Assembly: GCA_003561875.1 (NCBI GenBank)
Contig: PWVL01000005.1
Location: 1 to 53,489 of the forward strand
Length of the DNA stretch: 53,489 nucleotides
Direction: 5' to 3'
DNA from: Desulfuromonadales bacterium
GTDB taxonomy: Bacteria; Desulfobacterota; Desulfuromonadia; Desulfuromonadales; Syntrophotaleaceae
The notes under the pieces: generated by a model
What the model was told of the DNA's origin: nothing
Databases searched by the model: none
Seen by the model: only the letters and a program-made list of their open reading frames with translations
Made by a program: the position numbers and the translations under genes
Shown here: positions 44,684 to 53,116 of the stretch, in pieces
Numbering within the stretch: position 1 is the stretch's first letter
Layout: every line of letters starts with the position of its first letter

Positions 44684-46345
44684 ATGGACAGTCTTTACCG
44701 GCAGGCGGTTGTGGAGGAACTGCAGCATCTTCTGCCCGGCAGTCGGATCGACAAGATACAGCAACCGGCGGCTGCCGAGATTATTCTTACCCTCTGGAAC
44801 CGGGGACGCAGCCATCGCTTGCTGCTCTCATGCGAACCGAACCGTTTCCGTCTGCATCTGGTCACCGGGGTGTATCCCAACCCCGCAACGCCGCCGCGTT
44901 TTTGCCAGTTGCTTCGCGCCCGTCTGCAGACCCTGGAGGGCATCGAAGAGTCACCGAACGCCGATGGTATCTTGTTGCACTGTGGCGGCAGGCAGGACCG
45001 TCGCTACCGGCTCTATCTGGAACGCCGGGGACACAAAGGCAACCTGGTTCTGGTTGATGAGGAAGGTCTGGTAGTCGACGCGCTGCGCCGGATCGACGAC
45101 CCCGTCGCCCCGGTGCTTGCCGGACGCCCTCACCCGCCGGGGAAGGCCAACAAGGGAATTTCGCCGGAGCAGCTCCTTCATCAAGTGCCGAACCTTGGTC
45201 CCGAGGCATTCCGGGCCTGGCTGTCAGAACATGTGCGACCTATGCCCCGTTATCTGGCCGACGATCTGCTCGGGCTGGTGGCTTCGGGACGGTCGCCGCA
45301 GCAGGCCTTTGAAGTCCTTGTCGTAGCTCTTGGGCGTACTGCCAAGGAGTATGTGATCACAGAGCAGGACGGACGTTATCGGTTGCGGGTTGCGCTGTCG
45401 GGGATCAGCCAAGGCTCCGCAAAGGCGGTTTTCGATTCTCCTTCGGCCGCTGCCGAAGCTTATTACGACCGGTTTATGCCTTCGCGGGATCAACGGGGCG
45501 CTGCGGGCGAATTGAACGAGCTGGTGGCCAGGCAAATGAAGAAACTGACTCAGCGCCGGGCGCGGATCGAAGAGGATCTGGGCAAAGCGGCCCAAGCCGA
45601 CGAGTTCCGTCGGCAGGGAGAATTGTTGCTGGTCCATGCACATCGTATCCCTGCAGGTGCCGTCGAGGCCCTACTCGACGACCTTTGCCGCGAGCCCGTT
45701 GATAAGATCCGTGTCGACCTCAATCCCCGTCTCACCACCTGGCAGAACGCCGAACATCTGTTTCGACGCTACAAGAAGCTCAAGCGCAGTCGGGAACACA
45801 CGGAACGCAGGTTGCTTGAAACCGAACAGGAACTGCTTTGGTTGCAGGGGGTAGCCCTGTCGTTGCAGGAAGCGCGAAACGGCCCGGAGTTTCTTGCCAT
45901 TCGAACCGAATTAAGTGAGCAGGGGCTGCTTCGAAAGGCTGCAAATAAGGTGCGGAGAAGTTTGCCGGCGAAGACCGCCGGGGTGAGGGAGGCCGTGACT
46001 CCGGGCGGTTTTCGTCTGTTCTGGGGAGTGAACAACCGGGCCAACGATCATGTCAGCCAAAGCCTGTGTCAAGCCGCGGATCTGTGGTTTCATGCTCACG
46101 ATCAACCCGGTTGTCATCTGATTCTTAAACGTCCGGGCCAAGAGGAGGTGCCGTTGGAAGATCAGCTGTTTGCCGCAGCTCTGGCGGCGGGATATTCCAA
46201 GGCCGGTGGTGAGGGTCGGGCAACGGTAATGGTCAGTGAGGGACGCTGGGTCAGCAAACCGGCTGGAGCCCGCCCCGGTTTGGTCAGGGTGCGGCAATTC
46301 AAAACCCTGCGCGTGGTTCCGAGACGCATTGACACCAAAGGATAA
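44684..46345 (+). CDS. NFACT family protein (RqcH-like, fibronectin-binding A)
   Basis: NFACT protein of 553 residues. NFACT-N occupies about 1-200 (SRIDKIQQP, LLLSCEPNRFRLHL, PPRFCQLLRARL). A helix-hairpin-like stretch follows at about 160-230, then a coiled coil with many Arg/Lys/Glu (about 280-420). The C-terminal NFACT-R domain has DLWFHAHDQPGCHLIL and VMVSEGRWVSKPAGARPGLVRV. In bacteria RqcH uses these domains to bind 50S-peptidyl-tRNA complexes and add Ala tails. Here the position of the functional Asp-Arg pair reads NADGILL (D94-G95), so the Arg is missing by alignment from memory with B. subtilis. It may still bind ribosomes. Start ATG 44684 with GGAAGGGAAA upstream. Confidence 0.85.
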   Translation: MDSLYRQAVVEELQHLLPGSRIDKIQQPAAAEIILTLWNRGRSHRLLLSCEPNRFRLHLVTGVYPNPATPPRFCQLLRARLQTLEGIEESPNADGILLHCGGRQDRRYRLYLERRGHKGNLVLVDEEGLVVDALRRIDDPVAPVLAGRPHPPGKANKGISPEQLLHQVPNLGPEAFRAWLSEHVRPMPRYLADDLLGLVASGRSPQQAFEVLVVALGRTAKEYVITEQDGRYRLRVALSGISQGSAKAVFDSPSAAAEAYYDRFMPSRDQRGAAGELNELVARQMKKLTQRRARIEEDLGKAAQADEFRRQGELLLVHAHRIPAGAVEALLDDLCREPVDKIRVDLNPRLTTWQNAEHLFRRYKKLKRSREHTERRLLETEQELLWLQGVALSLQEARNGPEFLAIRTELSEQGLLRKAANKVRRSLPAKTAGVREAVTPGGFRLFWGVNNRANDHVSQSLCQAADLWFHAHDQPGCHLILKRPGQEEVPLEDQLFAAALAAGYSKAGGEGRATVMVSEGRWVSKPAGARPGLVRVRQFKTLRVVPRRIDTKG

Positions 46346-46428
46346 GGACGGGCGACAGAGCAACCGGCGGCCCGCAGACCCGCAGCGGTCGCGGAACGCC
46401 GGGGAGATGCACGGCGTGGTGCTTCGCG

Positions 46429-46704
46429 TCAATTGTTGATGCTTTCCCGAAGTCCTTTGCCGACTTTGAAAAACGGCAGTTTCTTGGGTTTGACGTCGAT
46501 GGTTTCGCCGGTTTTGGGGTTGCGGCCCGTGTAGGCCTTGTAGTCCTTGACCGTAATGCTGCCGAACCCACGGATTTCGATCCGGCCTCCGTCCGCCAGT
46601 GTCTCCGTCATGGCCTGAAAAATCAGATTGACGATTTCCTCAGCCTTTTTGTGGGTCAAATCCTTTTCAAAAGCCAGTGCCTCAATGAGATCGGATTTGT
46701 TCAT
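46429..46704 (-). CDS. ihfB: HU/IHF family DNA-binding protein (IHF beta-like)
   Basis: Small DNA-bending protein of 91 residues. MNKSDLIEALAFEKDLTHKKAEEIVNLIFQ is the helical body; GGRIEIRGFGSITVKDYKAYTGRNPKTGETI holds the RNPxTG arm that intercalates DNA; LPFFKVGKGLRE ends it. IEIRGFGS and KVGKGLRE are closest to the IHF beta chain, but HU-like homodimers cannot be excluded. ATG 46704 follows GGAGG; the track's ATG at 46737 is 11 codons earlier and less likely. Confidence 0.88.
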   Translation of the reverse strand: MNKSDLIEALAFEKDLTHKKAEEIVNLIFQAMTETLADGGRIEIRGFGSITVKDYKAYTGRNPKTGETIDVKPKKLPFFKVGKGLRESINN

Positions 46705-46791
46705 GGCGCCTCCAGAAAAGATGGCCAGGGTACTCAAGAGCCCGGATTTTTGAATTGCAACATAAGGTCCTGAAATTTATAGCGTAAGTAA

Positions 46792-46820
46792 AAGATATAC
46801 GGCACCCTTTGTGCTGTCAA
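46792..46820 (-). promoter_or_regulatory. Promoter of the HU/IHF gene
   Basis: On the minus strand a perfect TTGACA (46820-46815) is followed at 17 nt by TATCTT, or at 15 nt by TATATC. It is about 90 nt upstream of the ATG. Confidence 0.55.
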
Positions 46821-46968
46821 CCGTACAGCATGCTTTTGTTTTCAGCGCAGGTATTTTTCCCGCCTTAGAGCTGACTTTTCACGTTATTTACCAAGCGGCC
46901 AGAAACGAAAAGGACACGGGCTGCAGCGGGAGTCCTGCAAACTCTCGAATTAAGAATTCAAAACGAGT

Positions 46969-47003
46969 AATGTCAACCTTTTGTTTTGCAGATGGTTGAC
47001 ATT
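46969..47003 (+). promoter_or_regulatory. BirA-type biotin operator
   Basis: AATGTCAACC and GGTTGACATT are perfect inverse complements separated by 15 nt. The known BirA operator of many bacteria is TTGTAAACC-N14-16-GGTTTACAA. The inner ACC...GGT, the spacing and the position before bioB fit, with A-to-C changes in each arm. It overlaps the -35 of the bioB promoter, so binding would block initiation. A BirA with an N-terminal helix-turn-helix is predicted elsewhere in the genome. Confidence 0.75.
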
Positions 47004-47023
47004 GTGACCGGTCTTCTTATAAT
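46996..47023 (+). promoter_or_regulatory. Consensus promoter of bioB
   Basis: TTGACA, a 16-nt spacer and TATAAT: both boxes match consensus completely. The -35 is part of the right arm of the BirA-type operator. Such a strong promoter normally needs a repressor, in agreement with the operator. Confidence 0.8.
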
Positions 47024-47187
47024 CGATTGTTCCTGAAGGGGTTTGCGAAAGGATGCGGATTGTCCGCGGCAGGAAGTGTGATTTCGCGAACCCTTTAATT
47101 GCAGGTTTTGAAAGATTTTTCTGGAGATAATTTTTCTCCTGGTCATTACAGAACTCTTTAACGACTCATGCGGCGGGAAAACAATCC

Positions 47188-48174
47188 ATGCGGGAAACAA
47201 TACAGAATTGGACCCAGCGTGTGCTCTCGGGTGGGGCGCTGGCGGAAGACGAGGCCTTGGCCCTGCTGAGGATTCAGGGCGTCGATCTGGGCGATCTGTT
47301 CGCCGGGGCCCAACGGATCCGGCACCATTTCAAGGGCGATCGAGTTGCTCTTTGTTCCATAATTAATGCGAAATCAGGACGCTGCTCTGAAGACTGCGCC
47401 TTTTGTGCCCAATCGGTGCACCATCAGGCCCACAGCCCCGTTTATCCCCTCAAGCCGTTGGACGAAATTGTCGAGGGCGCCCGCCAGGCTGCGACGGCGG
47501 GTTGCAATTGCTACGGCATCGTCAGCAGCGGTTCGCGGCTCACGGCAGGTGTCGAAATGGATCGGCTGCTGGAGGCGATACGCCAGATTCGCGCCACCAC
47601 CGGCATTCGTCCCTCGGCCTCACTGGGCCTTCTCGACGAATCGACGGCCAGGGCCCTTGCCGACGCCGGCTTCGCCGTTTATCACCACAACCTGGAGACG
47701 GCCCGGTCGTTTTTTCCCCAGATTTGCACGACCCATGACTACGAGGAGGATGTGGAGACCGTTCGGTGGGCCAAACGGGCCGGCATGGCGGTTTGCTGCG
47801 GCGGTTTGTTCGGACTTGGCGAGAGCCTCCAACAGCGGGTCGAGTTGGCCCTGACCTTGCGCGAACTGGCTGTCGATTCGGTGCCCATCAATTATCTGGC
47901 ACCGGTGGATGGAACACCCCTGGCGGGTCGCAGTCCGTTGCCGCCTATGGATTGTCTGCGCATCATCGCCCTGTTCCGATTTGTGCTGCCCAAGGCCCGA
48001 ATCAGCGTCTGCGGAGGGCGGGAGCAAAATCTTGGTGAGTTCCAATCCTGGATCTTTATGGCTGGGGCCAGCGGTTTGATGGTGGGGAACTACCTGACTC
48101 AAAAGGGTCGGGATCTGCAGGTTGATTTGAAAATGATTCGCGACGCCGGGTTGAGTCATGCTTCCTGTCAGTGA
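47188..48174 (+). CDS. bioB: Biotin synthase BioB
   Basis: Radical-SAM enzyme that inserts sulfur into dethiobiotin, 328 residues. SGRCSEDCAFCAQS is the CxxxCxxC cluster motif; YHHNLETARSFFPQI and INYLAPVDGTPL are BioB blocks, and further conserved Cys supply the second Fe-S cluster. It starts at ATG 47188 with only a weak GGCGGG upstream. It overlaps bioD by 17 nt. Expression is likely repressed by BirA. Confidence 0.97.
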   Translation: MRETIQNWTQRVLSGGALAEDEALALLRIQGVDLGDLFAGAQRIRHHFKGDRVALCSIINAKSGRCSEDCAFCAQSVHHQAHSPVYPLKPLDEIVEGARQAATAGCNCYGIVSSGSRLTAGVEMDRLLEAIRQIRATTGIRPSASLGLLDESTARALADAGFAVYHHNLETARSFFPQICTTHDYEEDVETVRWAKRAGMAVCCGGLFGLGESLQQRVELALTLRELAVDSVPINYLAPVDGTPLAGRSPLPPMDCLRIIALFRFVLPKARISVCGGREQNLGEFQSWIFMAGASGLMVGNYLTQKGRDLQVDLKMIRDAGLSHASCQ

Positions 48175-48871
48175 GTCACGGGGCCGGGGCATCTTTGTCA
48201 CCGGCACCGACACCGGGGTAGGCAAAACCCTGGCAGCAGCGGCACTGGCCCGATTTCTGGCCAACCAAGGCGTTCGGGTCGGGGTGATGAAGCCGGTGGA
48301 GAGCGGTGTGGCCGATCCCGCCCGACTGGGCGAAGACGGCGCTTTGCTGCGTTGGGCGTCGGGCTGCGATGCCCCTGTGCAGTTGATCGGCCCCTGCCGG
48401 CTCAAGGCCCCGGTGGCTCCCTCCCTGGCCGCCGAACTGGCCGGTATCCCTGTGGATATCGATGGTCTGGTCGCTGCCGCCCGGCAATTGCTGGAACGTT
48501 ACGAATTTCTGATTGTCGAAGGGGCTGGGGGGCTTATGGTGCCGTTGCAGGACGCATTTCTGGTTGGAGACCTGGCCTGCCGACTGGGTCTGCCCCTGGT
48601 CACAGTCTGCCGTCCCGGTCTGGGTACCATCAACCATACCCTGCTCACCCTACAGGCAGCCCGATGCTGGGGCCTGCGCCTTGCTGGACTGATCATCAGC
48701 GGTATGCCCGCCGAGCCGGATCTGGCGGAACGCCATGCACCTTCCATGCTGGCTGAACTGTCCGGCGTGGAGGTCCTGCAGGTGCTACCACGAGTCCCGG
48801 GGGAAGCGCGGCACAAAGTAGTGGCGCTTTCCCGGCAGTTTACCCCGACGATTCTGGACAAGATCCTTTAG
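48158..48871 (+). CDS. bioD: Dethiobiotin synthetase BioD
   Basis: ATP-dependent ring closure from DAPA and CO2 to dethiobiotin, 237 residues. FVTGTDTGVGKT is the P-loop, GVMKPVESG holds the catalytic Lys, and VEGAGGLMVPL is the switch region. Its start lies inside bioB (17-nt overlap), so it is translationally coupled. bioA follows after 95 nt, a gap that holds a separate palindrome. Confidence 0.96.
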   Translation: MLPVSESRGRGIFVTGTDTGVGKTLAAAALARFLANQGVRVGVMKPVESGVADPARLGEDGALLRWASGCDAPVQLIGPCRLKAPVAPSLAAELAGIPVDIDGLVAAARQLLERYEFLIVEGAGGLMVPLQDAFLVGDLACRLGLPLVTVCRPGLGTINHTLLTLQAARCWGLRLAGLIISGMPAEPDLAERHAPSMLAELSGVEVLQVLPRVPGEARHKVVALSRQFTPTILDKIL

Positions 48872-48926
48872 TGGCGCAGGGTTGATCTTGAAAACTTTCC
48901 AAATAGAAAATCATTGTAGAATAATT

Positions 48927-48948
48927 GTTTATGTCGAATAACATAAAC
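48927..48948 (+). repeat. Palindrome upstream of bioA
   Basis: GTTTATGT-CGAATA-ACATAAAC is an 8-bp perfect inverted repeat, 19 nt before the bioA ATG in an AT-rich gap. It does not resemble the BirA site. It could be an operator or a small RNA hairpin that affects translation. Confidence 0.5.
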
Positions 48949-48966
48949 GTCTTATGAGGTTTTTCG

Positions 48967-50316
48967 ATGAACTATGAGGACACTGTTCGCTACGATCGCC
49001 AGCATGTCTGGCACCCCTGTTCTCAGGAGAAAGACTACGAACTGCAGCCGCCGATTCCAGTGGCAAGAGGCGAGGGGGTATATCTCATCGACAAGGCCGG
49101 ACGCCGCTATATCGATGGGGTCTCCTCCTGGTGGGTCAACCTTTTCGGCCACAATCACCCTCGCCTTAATCGAACCCTGAAGAATCAGGTCGATCGCATC
49201 TCGCACCATATCTTTGCCGGCTTTACCCACGAACCGGCGGTGGAACTGGCCAGGCGTTTGAGTGCGCTGACACCGGGCAATCTGAGCCGGGTGTTTTTCG
49301 CCGACAACGGTTCGGCGGCGGTGGAGGTGGCGCTGAAGATGAGTTTTCAATATTGGCAGCAAAGCGGTCGGTCGGAAAAGATCCGTTTTGTGTCTCTTTC
49401 CGATGCCTATCACGGAGAAACCGTCGGCGCTCTGTCGGTGGGCGGATGCGATCTTTACCGGAAGGTTTACCAGCCCATGCTGTTGGAGACCTATCAGGCC
49501 CGGGGACCGGATTGTTACCGTTGTCCCTACGGTCTGCATCGCGACAGCTGCGACGCGCCCTGCTTCGAAACCCTGGAAAAGCTGGTACAGGAACATCGGG
49601 ATGAAGTCGCCGCCGTGATCATCGAACCGCTGATTCAGTGCGCTGCCGGCATGCGTATTTATCCGCCCGTTTATCTGCGCAAGCTGCGGGTTCTTTGCGA
49701 TGTCTGCCAGGTTCACTACATCGCCGACGAGATCGCTGTCGGTTTCGGTCGCACCGGCACCCTGTTCGCCAACGAGCAGGCCGGGGTGGCTCCCGATCTG
49801 CTGTGCCTCTCCAAGGGGATCACCGGCGGTTATCTGCCCTTGTCCGTCACCCTCGCCGGCGAAGAAATCTACCAGGCTTTTTATGACGATTACCAGAGTC
49901 TCAAGGCCTTTCTCCACTCCCATTCCTATACGGGCAATCCTCTGGCCTGTGCCCTGGCCGTCGAAGTGCTTAATATTTTTGAAGACGAAAAGATTCTGCA
50001 GCAGTTGCCGGCCAGGATGGGTTTGTTGGATCGCTACGCGGACCGCTTCGAAGCGCTGCCTCAAGTGGGTGAATTTCGCCGTTGCGGACTGGTGGCCGCG
50101 GTGGAGATGGTGGCCGACCGCAGCCGACGGACGCCCTATCCCTGGCAGCAGCGGCGCGGTTATAAGGTTTACAAAAAAGCCCTGGAGCGCGGCGCCCTGC
50201 TGCGGCCGTTGGGCAATGTGGTCTATTTTATGCCGCCCTTGACCATTCCCGAACCGGTGCTGGAAGAATTGCTCGAAACGGCTCTGCAGGCGGTCAAAGA
50301 AGTCACTGCCTGTTGA
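48967..50316 (+). CDS. bioA: Adenosylmethionine-8-amino-7-oxononanoate aminotransferase BioA
   Basis: PLP aminotransferase that converts KAPA to DAPA, usually with SAM as amino donor, 449 residues. HVWHPCSQEKDYE at the N-terminus, DGVSSWWVNLFGHNHPRLN and LSKGITGGYLPLSVTL with the PLP Lys are diagnostic for BioA. GAGG precedes ATG 48967. bioF and the bioC/H (pimeloyl) genes are not in this window, so KAPA is made elsewhere. A 666-codon antisense ORF covers this gene and is a shadow. Confidence 0.96.
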   Translation: MNYEDTVRYDRQHVWHPCSQEKDYELQPPIPVARGEGVYLIDKAGRRYIDGVSSWWVNLFGHNHPRLNRTLKNQVDRISHHIFAGFTHEPAVELARRLSALTPGNLSRVFFADNGSAAVEVALKMSFQYWQQSGRSEKIRFVSLSDAYHGETVGALSVGGCDLYRKVYQPMLLETYQARGPDCYRCPYGLHRDSCDAPCFETLEKLVQEHRDEVAAVIIEPLIQCAAGMRIYPPVYLRKLRVLCDVCQVHYIADEIAVGFGRTGTLFANEQAGVAPDLLCLSKGITGGYLPLSVTLAGEEIYQAFYDDYQSLKAFLHSHSYTGNPLACALAVEVLNIFEDEKILQQLPARMGLLDRYADRFEALPQVGEFRRCGLVAAVEMVADRSRRTPYPWQQRRGYKVYKKALERGALLRPLGNVVYFMPPLTIPEPVLEELLETALQAVKEVTAC

Positions 50317-50358
50317 AAAATTCCTGGACCGTCGTAAAATTCGACGGAGGAGGCTGCC

Positions 50359-50928
50359 ATGCTGTCGCCGGAAAATCATTTGCAGCAGGGAGACGCCCTG
50401 CTGGTGGTGGATGTGCAGAAGGATTTCTGTCCTCGGGGGAAACTGCCCATCCCTCGGGGGGACGAGGTCGTGACGGTGTTGAATCCCTGGATCGCCGCCG
50501 CGGCCGGGCGGGGAATCCCGGTGTTTCTGTCTCGTGACTGGCATCCCGCGGGGCACCCCAGCTTTCAGGATGCGGGCGGCCCCTGGCCGGTTCATTGTGT
50601 ACAGGATACTCCCGGTGCGGAATGGCATCCTCAGCTGCTCATTCCTGATACCGTCGAGGTGGTTACCAAGGGCACCCGTTACGATCAGGACCAGAATTCG
50701 GCATTTGATCAGACCGGACTGGCGGAAAAACTGCGGCGGGACGGGGTGCAGCGACTGTGGGTAGCCGGTCTGGCCCTTGATGTGTGCGTGTTGGCCACGG
50801 TGCGCGACGGCTGCCGCGAGGGTTTTGAGGTGCGGGTGCTGGTGGACGGTTGCCGGCCGGTAACCGAAGAGGGCGGTGAAAAGGCTCTTGACGCGATGCG
50901 GCAGGCCGGTGCAGTGCTGATAGAATAG
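50359..50928 (+). CDS. pncA: Nicotinamidase (PncA-like isochorismatase family)
   Basis: Cysteine hydrolase that deamidates nicotinamide to nicotinate for NAD salvage, 189 residues. VVDVQKDFCPRG has the catalytic Asp, SRDWHPAGHPSF the metal-binding Asp/His/His, VTKGT the catalytic Lys and VAGLALDVCVLATVRDG the nucleophilic Cys. All three catalytic residues and the metal site are present, so nicotinamidase is preferred to a generic isochorismatase. GGAGGAGG precedes ATG 50359. It is 42 nt after bioA and probably co-transcribed. Confidence 0.92.
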   Translation: MLSPENHLQQGDALLVVDVQKDFCPRGKLPIPRGDEVVTVLNPWIAAAAGRGIPVFLSRDWHPAGHPSFQDAGGPWPVHCVQDTPGAEWHPQLLIPDTVEVVTKGTRYDQDQNSAFDQTGLAEKLRRDGVQRLWVAGLALDVCVLATVRDGCREGFEVRVLVDGCRPVTEEGGEKALDAMRQAGAVLIE

Positions 50929-50955
50929 ACGGGGTTTTTCACCCTTCGACAATCC

Positions 50956-50997
50956 GACAACGGAAAAGGCCCTTCGCCAAGGTGAAGGGCCGTTGTC
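50956..50997 (-). terminator. Terminator after purB
   Basis: On the minus strand GGCCCTTC-ACCTTGGC-GAAGGGCC is an 8-bp stem followed by TTTTCC. An outer GACAAC/GTTGTC pair extends it. It begins 26 nt after the purB stop; the plus-strand nicotinamidase gene also ends just before it. Confidence 0.75.
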
Positions 50998-51023
50998 TGA
51001 TAATGCCGAATGATTCCCGGGGA

Positions 51024-52440
<1,417 letters not shown>

Positions 52441-52554
52441 GTTTCTTGACCGGCCGCACAAAGACGCGGATGAGCGCAGAACTTCTCCGGATGCGATGCC
52501 AGAATGGGAGGGAGCAGACAGGAAACAAGACAGGACCCCATAAAGGGCCCAATA

Positions 52555-52584
52555 AAGAAAAATCCGGCTTGGAGCCGGAAAAAT
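52555..52584 (-). terminator. Terminator of the small Cys-rich gene
   Basis: On the minus strand TCCGGCT-CCA-AGCCGGA is a 7-bp stem followed by TTTTTCTTT. It lies about 190 nt after the stop of the small gene at 52772, so the transcript has a long 3' tail or the element serves both. Confidence 0.7.
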
Positions 52585-52771
52585 GGTGTCGGCTATTAAA
52601 GGAGATCCGAAGGAAAGCGAGGAGGATAAAAGAGGCCCTGTTGTTGGCCGTTCGACTTTTTTCTGCGCTATCAAGTTGCGTTCACTGGCCCGAAATAAAT
52701 CTTCAACTTGTTGACTTAACCAACGAAACAAAAACTTCCCCAAAATGTTCGCCGCCGGCATGTGGGCGCTC

Positions 52772-52969
52772 TCAGGTTCCTTTTCTTCCCGGGCTCCGCT
52801 CGGACAATCGCGATCCGGCCGAGACCGGTACCATCGGTTGACCGTTGCAGCTCAGCTCGGCGTCGCATGCTGTGCAGCAGACGTCCCCTTTACAGACCTT
52901 GGTGACGGTCAGTTCGATTTCATACTCGCCTGCCTTTCCGATGAAGACATCACCATCTTGTAAACGCAT
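52772..52969 (-). CDS. Small cysteine-rich protein
   Basis: A 65-residue protein starting MRLQDGDVFIGKAGEYEIELTVTKVCKGDVCC, followed by TACDAELSCNGQPM. Five Cys lie within about 18 residues (CKGDVCCTACDAELSC), and the final CNGQPM resembles the end of desulforedoxin-like rubredoxin folds (CCGxPM); the rest does not clearly match. AAAGGAG stands 7 nt before the ATG and a near-consensus promoter precedes it, so the gene is real by context. A metal-binding or Fe-S role is inferred. The C-terminal 15 residues are Ser/Arg-rich. No family assignment is made. Confidence 0.65.
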   Translation of the reverse strand: MRLQDGDVFIGKAGEYEIELTVTKVCKGDVCCTACDAELSCNGQPMVPVSAGSRLSERSPGRKGT

Positions 52970-53017
52970 CGTTCTGCTCCTTTCTGTTGAAGGCCTCCTC
53001 CCGAGCCTCTTACCTGC

Positions 53018-53045
53018 AGTATAGCTTGGGTCGCAGGGTTGGCAA
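53018..53045 (-). promoter_or_regulatory. Promoter of the small Cys-rich gene
   Basis: On the minus strand: TTGCCA (5 of 6), a 16-nt spacer and TATACT (5 of 6). Its predicted start leaves about a 40-nt leader before ATG 52969. Confidence 0.65.
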
Positions 53046-53086
53046 CCGGCGCGGGCTGTCTGGTCGCACCGGTGAAGCTCGTTTTG

Positions 53087-53116
53087 CTGAAAACGTCGCT
53101 TCTGAAAACGTCGCTT
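53087..53116. repeat. 15-bp tandem repeat, two copies
   Basis: CTGAAAACGTCGCTT occurs twice in direct succession. The upstream flank adds CGTTTT-GCTG-AAAACG, a 6-bp inverted repeat. It lies in the non-coding end region, and no function is evident. Confidence 0.6.

Larger units (their letters stand above)
46705..47187. other. Divergent control region ihfB / bioB
   Basis: A 483-bp gap without a gene. It holds the ihfB promoter (46792-46820, minus), the BirA-type operator (46969-47003) and the bioB promoter (46996-47023, plus). A bioB leader of ~155 nt follows, with a small GGAGA/TCTCC hairpin near 47122-47138 (GGAGATAATTTTTCTCC). Nothing else was recognised. Confidence 0.7.

Noticed and set aside
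48952-50952. 666-codon ORF on the minus strand
   Set aside because: It is antisense to bioA and pncA, both of which have intact catalytic motifs. It has no recognisable domain and arises from the GC-rich codon use of the real genes.
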